DNA from: Bacteroides fragilis
GTDB taxonomy: Bacteria; Bacteroidota; Bacteroidia; Bacteroidales; Bacteroidaceae
Length of the DNA stretch: 64,000 bases
Assembly: GCF_002849695.1 (NCBI RefSeq)
Contig: NZ_CP018937.1
Span: 558,001-622,000 of the forward strand
Direction: 5' to 3'
Shown here: positions 63,768-64,000 of the stretch, in pieces
Position numbering within the stretch: position 1 is the stretch's first letter
Layout of the letters: every line of letters begins with the position of its first letter
The notes under the pieces: model-generated
What the model was told of the DNA's origin: nothing
Database searches by the model: none
Seen by the model: only the letters and a program-made list of their open reading frames with translations
Made by a program: the position numbers and the translations under genes

Positions 63768-64000
63768 TATGGTTTTGTTTTAAGTTCGTTATAAAAAGGG
63801 TTTTTGTAAAGTACAGCCCCGCCTCTGACAGTTGCCGCCGTGTCCGGAGTGTAGGTTCCACCATGCCTGTCGATATACAGGGACGGATATGCAGGGAATT
63901 TTTCCAAAAGGGCCAGTATATACGGGTCTGCCGCCTCGTCCTCCGTATTCCCTGTATTCTCAGCCGGGACGGGCCGTTTGTCTTCAACCGTAGCGGATAT
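63767..64000 (-). CDS. 3' end of a phage structural gene (partial)
   Basis: The frame enters from the right edge on the minus strand and ends with TAA at 63,769-63,767, giving 77 residues. It includes D-P-Y-I-L-A-L-L-E-K-F-P-A-Y-P-S-L-Y and ends L-Y-K-N-P-F-Y-N-E-L. The stop overlaps the sheath start. By position it is probably a tail-completion or neck protein, but the family cannot be told from this fragment. Confidence 0.65.
   Translation of the reverse strand: MSATVEDKRPVPAENTGNTEDEAADPYILALLEKFPAYPSLYIDRHGGTYTPDTAATVRGGAVLYKNPFYNELKTKP

Noticed and set aside
1..64000. CRISPR arrays, tRNA or rRNA genes
   Set aside because: No regularly spaced direct repeats and no cloverleaf or rRNA-like sequence was noticed by reading; short tRNAs could be missed without a scan.

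Overview
The window joins AT-rich bacterial chromosome (about 1 to 10,911) to a long block of phage genes (about 11,015 to the right edge). The organism is almost certainly a gut Bacteroidales (Bacteroides, Phocaeicola or Parabacteroides type). The support is promoters of the TAnnTTTG (-7) / TTTG (-33) kind, weak or absent Shine-Dalgarno sites, a Bacteroidales-type Hcp/TssD protein, a CarboxypepD_reg outer-membrane receptor, and phage proteins that resemble Bacteroides phage families.

Region 1 (1-10,911) holds a partial gene, an orphan Hcp-like gene, and then a peptide natural-product (RiPP) locus. Its parts are a ThiF/E1-like adenylating enzyme, a PAS-LuxR type regulator on the minus strand, an acyltransferase of the GNAT/N-acyl amino acid synthase type, three small double-glycine precursor peptides, a B12-binding-type radical SAM enzyme, an outer-membrane receptor, a peptidase-containing ABC transporter (PCAT), and a 69-residue HlyD-like stub. 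The sequence ATACACTTTTGTGT occurs four times. Three copies lie a fixed distance upstream of -7 boxes for thiF, the acyltransferase and the precursor operon, so this looks like one regulon.

Region 2 (about 11,015-64,000) is a contractile-tail phage or prophage read almost wholly on the minus strand. From right to left along transcription come tail sheath, tube, Dam methylase, tail chaperones, tape measure, baseplate hub, spike, a series of fibre and baseplate proteins, then ssDNA-binding protein, SbcD/SbcC (gp47/gp46), RuvC, a sigma factor, DnaB-like helicase, DnaG-like primase, a DNA polymerase III alpha subunit broken into two genes, DnaQ-like exonuclease, terminase small subunit and lysis-type small genes. 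Head genes and integrase must lie outside the window. The phage therefore carries most of its own replisome.

The most unusual feature is the fractured polymerase. The N-terminal DnaE half (17,333-19,084) ends in a roughly 91-residue tail that resembles the N-terminal part of an intein/Hint fold. The C-terminal half (13,891-16,068) begins with a short intein-C-like leader. A DNA methyltransferase and a NUMOD4/HNH homing-type endonuclease sit between them.

Three plus-strand, mostly AT-rich islands interrupt the phage operons, each with its own promoter. They are a DUF4065/Panacea-like gene plus a large membrane protein separated by an intrinsic terminator (20.3-23.5 kb), a fused DUF262-DUF1524 GmrSD-type gene (49.8-51.6 kb), and an AbiEi/AbiEii pair with a third phosphoesterase gene (58.8-61.4 kb). 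They look like phage-borne defence or toxin-antitoxin cargo. A recurrent CTAyTCTTT-like motif 14-25 bases before several structural genes may be the phage late promoter. Three places in the tail operon look like one-base frameshifts.
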